16,909 nt of DNA from Chloroflexota bacterium (GTDB lineage Bacteria > Chloroflexota > Anaerolineae > B4-G1 > DUEL01): assembly GCA_017743275.1 (NCBI GenBank), contig JAGHZG010000001.1, forward strand, positions 1-16,909, read 5' to 3'. Each line of letters opens with the position of its first letter. Within the stretch, counting starts at the first letter, position 1. The notes beneath the pieces are model-generated. The model was not told where the DNA came from. It did not search any database and saw nothing but the letters and a program-made list of their open reading frames with translations. Below are positions 14,282 through 16,909 of this stretch, piece after piece. Both the position numbers and the translations under genes were made by a program.

Positions 14282-15190
14282 ATGCAACAACTGCTCCAGC
14301 AACTCATCAACGGCATCACCATCGGCTCCTTCTACGCCCTGGTCGCCCTGGGCTATACAATGGTGTACGGCGTGCTGAAAATGATCAACTTCGCCCACGG
14401 CGGCCTCTTTATGTGGGGAGCATATGTGGGGTTGACCGGGTTGAGCCTTCTGGTCGCCTGGGTGGGCCAGAGCGGCCCCGGCCTCATCTTCCCCGTCTCC
14501 GTACTGGTTATCGTCACCATCGCTATGATCGGCGTCCTGGTGGAACGGGTCGCCTACCGCCCGCTCCGTTCGGCAGGACGGCTGGCTCCCGTCATCTCAG
14601 CGCTGGGTGTCGCCTTCATCCTGGAGAGTCTGGCCCGTAACGTCTACGGCGCCAGCTGGAAAACCTACCCGGCGGGGCTCGTTCCCAGCGGCCGGATTGT
14701 CCTTCTGAGCGAGGCACGGGTCAGCCTGATGCAGGTGATGGTTCTGCTCATCTCCTTTATGCTGATGGCGCTCCTGTATCTTTTCGTCTACCGCACCCGC
14801 ATCGGCACCGCCATGCGCGCCGTTTCGCTGGACCACGAGGTTTCCCGGTTGATGGGGATAGACGTAGACCGCATCATCGCCACCGTCTTCCTGATTGGCC
14901 CGGGGTTGGGCGGAATGGCCGGGCTGATTGTGGGCCTCTACTACGGCTCCTTTGACTTCACGCTGGGCTGGTCATTCGGCCTGAAGGCCTTTATTTCCGC
15001 CATTCTGGGCGGCATCGGCAACATCCCTGGCGCGATGCTGGGCGGGATGATGCTCGGCATCATAGAAACACTGGGAGCGGGTTACGTCTCGCCCCAGTGG
15101 AAGGATGTCATTGCGTACTTGATCCTCATTCTGATTCTGATCTTCCGCCCCACCGGCCTGCTGGGTGAACGGGTGGCGGAGAAATTGTAG
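14282..15190 (+). CDS. livH: Branched-chain amino acid type ABC permease LivH
   Basis: This 302-residue inner-membrane protein of the LivH family forms the translocation channel together with LivM. The family beginning LLQQLINGITIGSFYALVALGYTMVYGVLKMINFAHGG is clear, with about eight membrane helices and the EAA-like loop region in the last third (GLKAFISAILGGIGNIPGAMLGG). GGAGGG at 14268-14273 lies 8 nt before the ATG. livM starts 13 bp after the stop. Copy C separates it from the toxin gene, so any transcription from the upstream promoter must cross the palindromes and the element. Confidence 0.95.
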   Translation: MQQLLQQLINGITIGSFYALVALGYTMVYGVLKMINFAHGGLFMWGAYVGLTGLSLLVAWVGQSGPGLIFPVSVLVIVTIAMIGVLVERVAYRPLRSAGRLAPVISALGVAFILESLARNVYGASWKTYPAGLVPSGRIVLLSEARVSLMQVMVLLISFMLMALLYLFVYRTRIGTAMRAVSLDHEVSRLMGIDVDRIIATVFLIGPGLGGMAGLIVGLYYGSFDFTLGWSFGLKAFISAILGGIGNIPGAMLGGMMLGIIETLGAGYVSPQWKDVIAYLILILILIFRPTGLLGERVAEKL

Positions 15191-15203
15191 CGGGAGGAGA
15201 GCG

Positions 15204-16169
15204 ATGGCGAACCTGCGGGCACGTCTCCAGAAAATTCCCCCTCTCTGGTGGCAGGCGGGCCTTCTGACCCTGGCCGTCCTGCTCCCGCTCCCGTTGAGCG
15301 ACTATTATCGCTCGGTGCTCTGGCGAACCGGCCTCTACGCCATCCTGGGGCTGAGCCTGAATATCATCGTCGGCTATGCGGGACTGTTCCAACTGGGCCA
15401 CGCCGCCTTCTACGCGCTGGGCGCGTACACATCGGCGCTTCTCAATCTCCATTTTGATATCCCGCTCATCCTGACCTGGCCAGCCAGCATCCTGGTGGCC
15501 GCGCTCTTCGGGTACCTCATCTCTCGTCCCATCCTGCACCTGCGCGGCGACTATCTCTGTATCGTGACCATCGCTTTCGGCGAAGTGGTCCGGCTGGCGC
15601 TGGTCAACAACATTTTTGGCATCACAGGTGGCGCGAACGGCCTGAGCGGCATTGACCGCCCGGTCCTCTTCGGCCTGGTGCTGCGGAGCCCCATCCATCA
15701 CTACTACCTGGTCCTTTTCTTCCTGGTCCTGACGCTTTTTGCCGTCCGGCGGCTGGAGAACTCCCGCCTGGGGCGGGCCTGGATGTACGTACGGGAGGAC
15801 GAGACCGCCGCTGAGGCAATGGGGATAGATACGACGCGGGCCAAACTGCTGGCCTTCGTCCTGGGTTCCGGGTGGGCCGGGATGGCCGGGGCCCTCTACG
15901 TGGCCCGGGTGCCCGTCGTCTCTCCGGACCTGGCCCGCTTCATAGAGTCGGTCATTATGTTCTGCATCGTCGTCCTGGGCGGCACCGGCTCCATCCCGGG
16001 CGTCTTCGTCGGCACTCTAGGGATGATCACCCTGCCGGAAATCTTCCGCGCTCTGAAGACCTGGCGGGACGCCTGGATGGGTGTGGCGATGGTCGCTATG
16101 ATGATCGCCCGTCCCGAAGGCCTGTGGCCCAGCCGACGGGTGCGAATGGAGATTCGGGGGGAGGAGTAG
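15204..16169 (+). CDS. livM: Branched-chain amino acid type ABC permease LivM
   Basis: This 321-residue partner permease is visible from the family block LYAILGLSLNIIVGYAGLFQLGHAAFYALGAY and the C-terminal SVIMFCIVVLGGTGSIPGVFVGT region. About nine to ten membrane helices are present. ATG 15204 has GGGAGGAG just upstream and only 13 bp separate it from livH. The longer frame from 15165 overlaps livH and lacks a ribosome-binding site. It acts with LivH as the membrane dimer of the importer. Confidence 0.95.
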   Translation: MANLRARLQKIPPLWWQAGLLTLAVLLPLPLSDYYRSVLWRTGLYAILGLSLNIIVGYAGLFQLGHAAFYALGAYTSALLNLHFDIPLILTWPASILVAALFGYLISRPILHLRGDYLCIVTIAFGEVVRLALVNNIFGITGGANGLSGIDRPVLFGLVLRSPIHHYYLVLFFLVLTLFAVRRLENSRLGRAWMYVREDETAAEAMGIDTTRAKLLAFVLGSGWAGMAGALYVARVPVVSPDLARFIESVIMFCIVVLGGTGSIPGVFVGTLGMITLPEIFRALKTWRDAWMGVAMVAMMIARPEGLWPSRRVRMEIRGEE

Positions 16170-16196
16170 CACGAAAGACGCGAAAGGCACGAAAGG
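16170..16196 (+). repeat. Three in-phase nonamers between livM and livG
   Basis: CACGAAAGA, CGCGAAAGG and CACGAAAGG run head to tail and end at the ribosome-binding site of livG (GGGGAGG). This is the only array in the window with a 9-nt rather than a 7-nt period. Confidence 0.6.
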
Positions 16197-16205
16197 GGAG
16201 GATAG

Positions 16206-16909
16206 ATGGCACTGCTGGAACTTCGTGACCTGACCAAGCAGTTCGGTGGGTTGACGGCTGTGGACCATGTCAGTTTCTCCCTGAATGAGGGGGAGATTCT
16301 GGGGCTCATCGGTCCGAACGGGGCCGGGAAGACAACCATCTTCAACCTGATCACCGGCATCTATACCCCGACGTATGGGGAAATTTTCTTTGACGGTCAC
16401 CGGATTGCCCATCCGCCGCTGAATGCCCGGAAGTTCATCACCCCGGTCTGGTGGCTGCAGTGGGTGCCGGTCCGGTCGGTCCGGGAGCGGTGGGACCAAC
16501 TGCGGACGCTGCGGCCCCACGAGGTCACCGAATTGGGCATCGCCCGCACGTTCCAGACCATTCGCCTGTTCAAGAATATGACTGTTCTGGAGAACGTGAT
16601 GGCCGGCGTCCACCACCGGACCCGGGCCGGGGTGTGGGGGGCTCTCTTTCGCCCACCGGCCCAACGGAAAGAAGAGCAGTTCATTGTCGCTGAAGCGGAA
16701 AGGCACATCCGGTTTATGGGGCTCTCGGAGTTCCGGGACGAGTTGGCCAAGAATCTCCCATACGGGCATCAGCGACGACTGGAGATCGCCCGTGCGCTGG
16801 CGGCCCACCCCCGTCTGCTTATTCTGGACGAACCGGCGGCCGGCCTGAACGAGCAGGAGACGCTGGAACTGATGGACCTCATCCGCCAGATTCGGGATTC
16901 GGGCATCAC
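16206..16909 (+). CDS. livG: Branched-chain amino acid type ABC ATPase LivG (partial)
   Basis: The first 234 residues are present and the end is cut by the window. It binds and hydrolyses ATP to power the LivH-LivM channel. The Walker A motif is GPNGAGKT (36-43), the Q-loop is in ARTFQ (Q117), the signature is LPYGHQRR (184-191), a variant of the usual LPYGQQRR, and Walker B is LLILDEP (204-210). Between about residues 72 and 103 there is an extra segment rich in Trp and Arg (FITPVWWLQWVPVR and following) not usual in LivG, just before the Q-loop. The start follows livM after 36 bp that hold the nonamer array and a strong ribosome-binding site. The second ATPase (LivF) would be expected beyond the window. 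Confidence 0.93.
   Translation, partial: MALLELRDLTKQFGGLTAVDHVSFSLNEGEILGLIGPNGAGKTTIFNLITGIYTPTYGEIFFDGHRIAHPPLNARKFITPVWWLQWVPVRSVRERWDQLRTLRPHEVTELGIARTFQTIRLFKNMTVLENVMAGVHHRTRAGVWGALFRPPAQRKEEQFIVAEAERHIRFMGLSEFRDELAKNLPYGHQRRLEIARALAAHPRLLILDEPAAGLNEQETLELMDLIRQIRDSGI

Overview
This is a GC-rich bacterial window in which every recognisable gene lies on the + strand. It carries no rRNA, tRNA or CRISPR array. The gene set, the GC-rich codon use and the intergenic short repeats suggest a Chloroflexota-like genome (Anaerolineae or a relative). That placement is an inference; no marker in the window proves it.

Layout. (1) Positions 1-55 look like the last codons of a gene followed by a hairpin. 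(2) A putative DNA-repair or DNA-modification radical SAM protein (201-1343) is followed by a methyltransferase and a FemAB-like peptidyltransferase in a two-gene operon (1470-3358). (3) A cold-shock protein and an RRM RNA-binding protein (3723-4268) form an RNA-chaperone pair. They are read from a strong promoter through a leader that contains its own intrinsic terminator. (4) A lipoprotein and two membrane proteins follow (4417-8929). (5) The ribosomal GTPase LepA (EF4) sits at 9368-11170 and a double zinc-ribbon protein at 11259-12077. (6) A branched-chain amino acid type (Liv/HAAT) ABC importer follows: lipoprotein binding protein (12225), LivH (14282), LivM (15204) and LivG (16206, cut by the window end). 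A small antitoxin/PemK-MazF-like toxin pair sits between the binding protein and the permeases.

The main discovery is a family of three small non-autonomous mobile elements (MITE-like) at 3394-3552, 8937-9262 and 14110-14250. All have GTAAC-type inverted ends, and each is flanked by its own perfect 8-bp direct repeat (CTTTTGAC, GCGCAGGA, ACCTATTT). Each arm carries the same small hairpin, so the element is a large imperfect palindrome. The GTAA tips and 8-bp duplications fit mobilisation in trans by an IS66-type transposase, but no transposase lies in the window. Copy A landed on the -35 box of the cold-shock promoter, and its target duplication rebuilt a perfect TTGACA. Copy B split an older palindrome that begins at the stop codon of the upstream gene. 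Copy C lies just before livH, next to a 17-bp hairpin.

Other themes are nearly leaderless promoters (lepA and the lipoprotein), in-phase heptamer arrays at the 5' ends of three genes, a second palindromic repeat next to a membrane-protein gene that lacks a normal start codon, and a very strong ribosome-binding sequence with no start codon in the leader of the importer operon.
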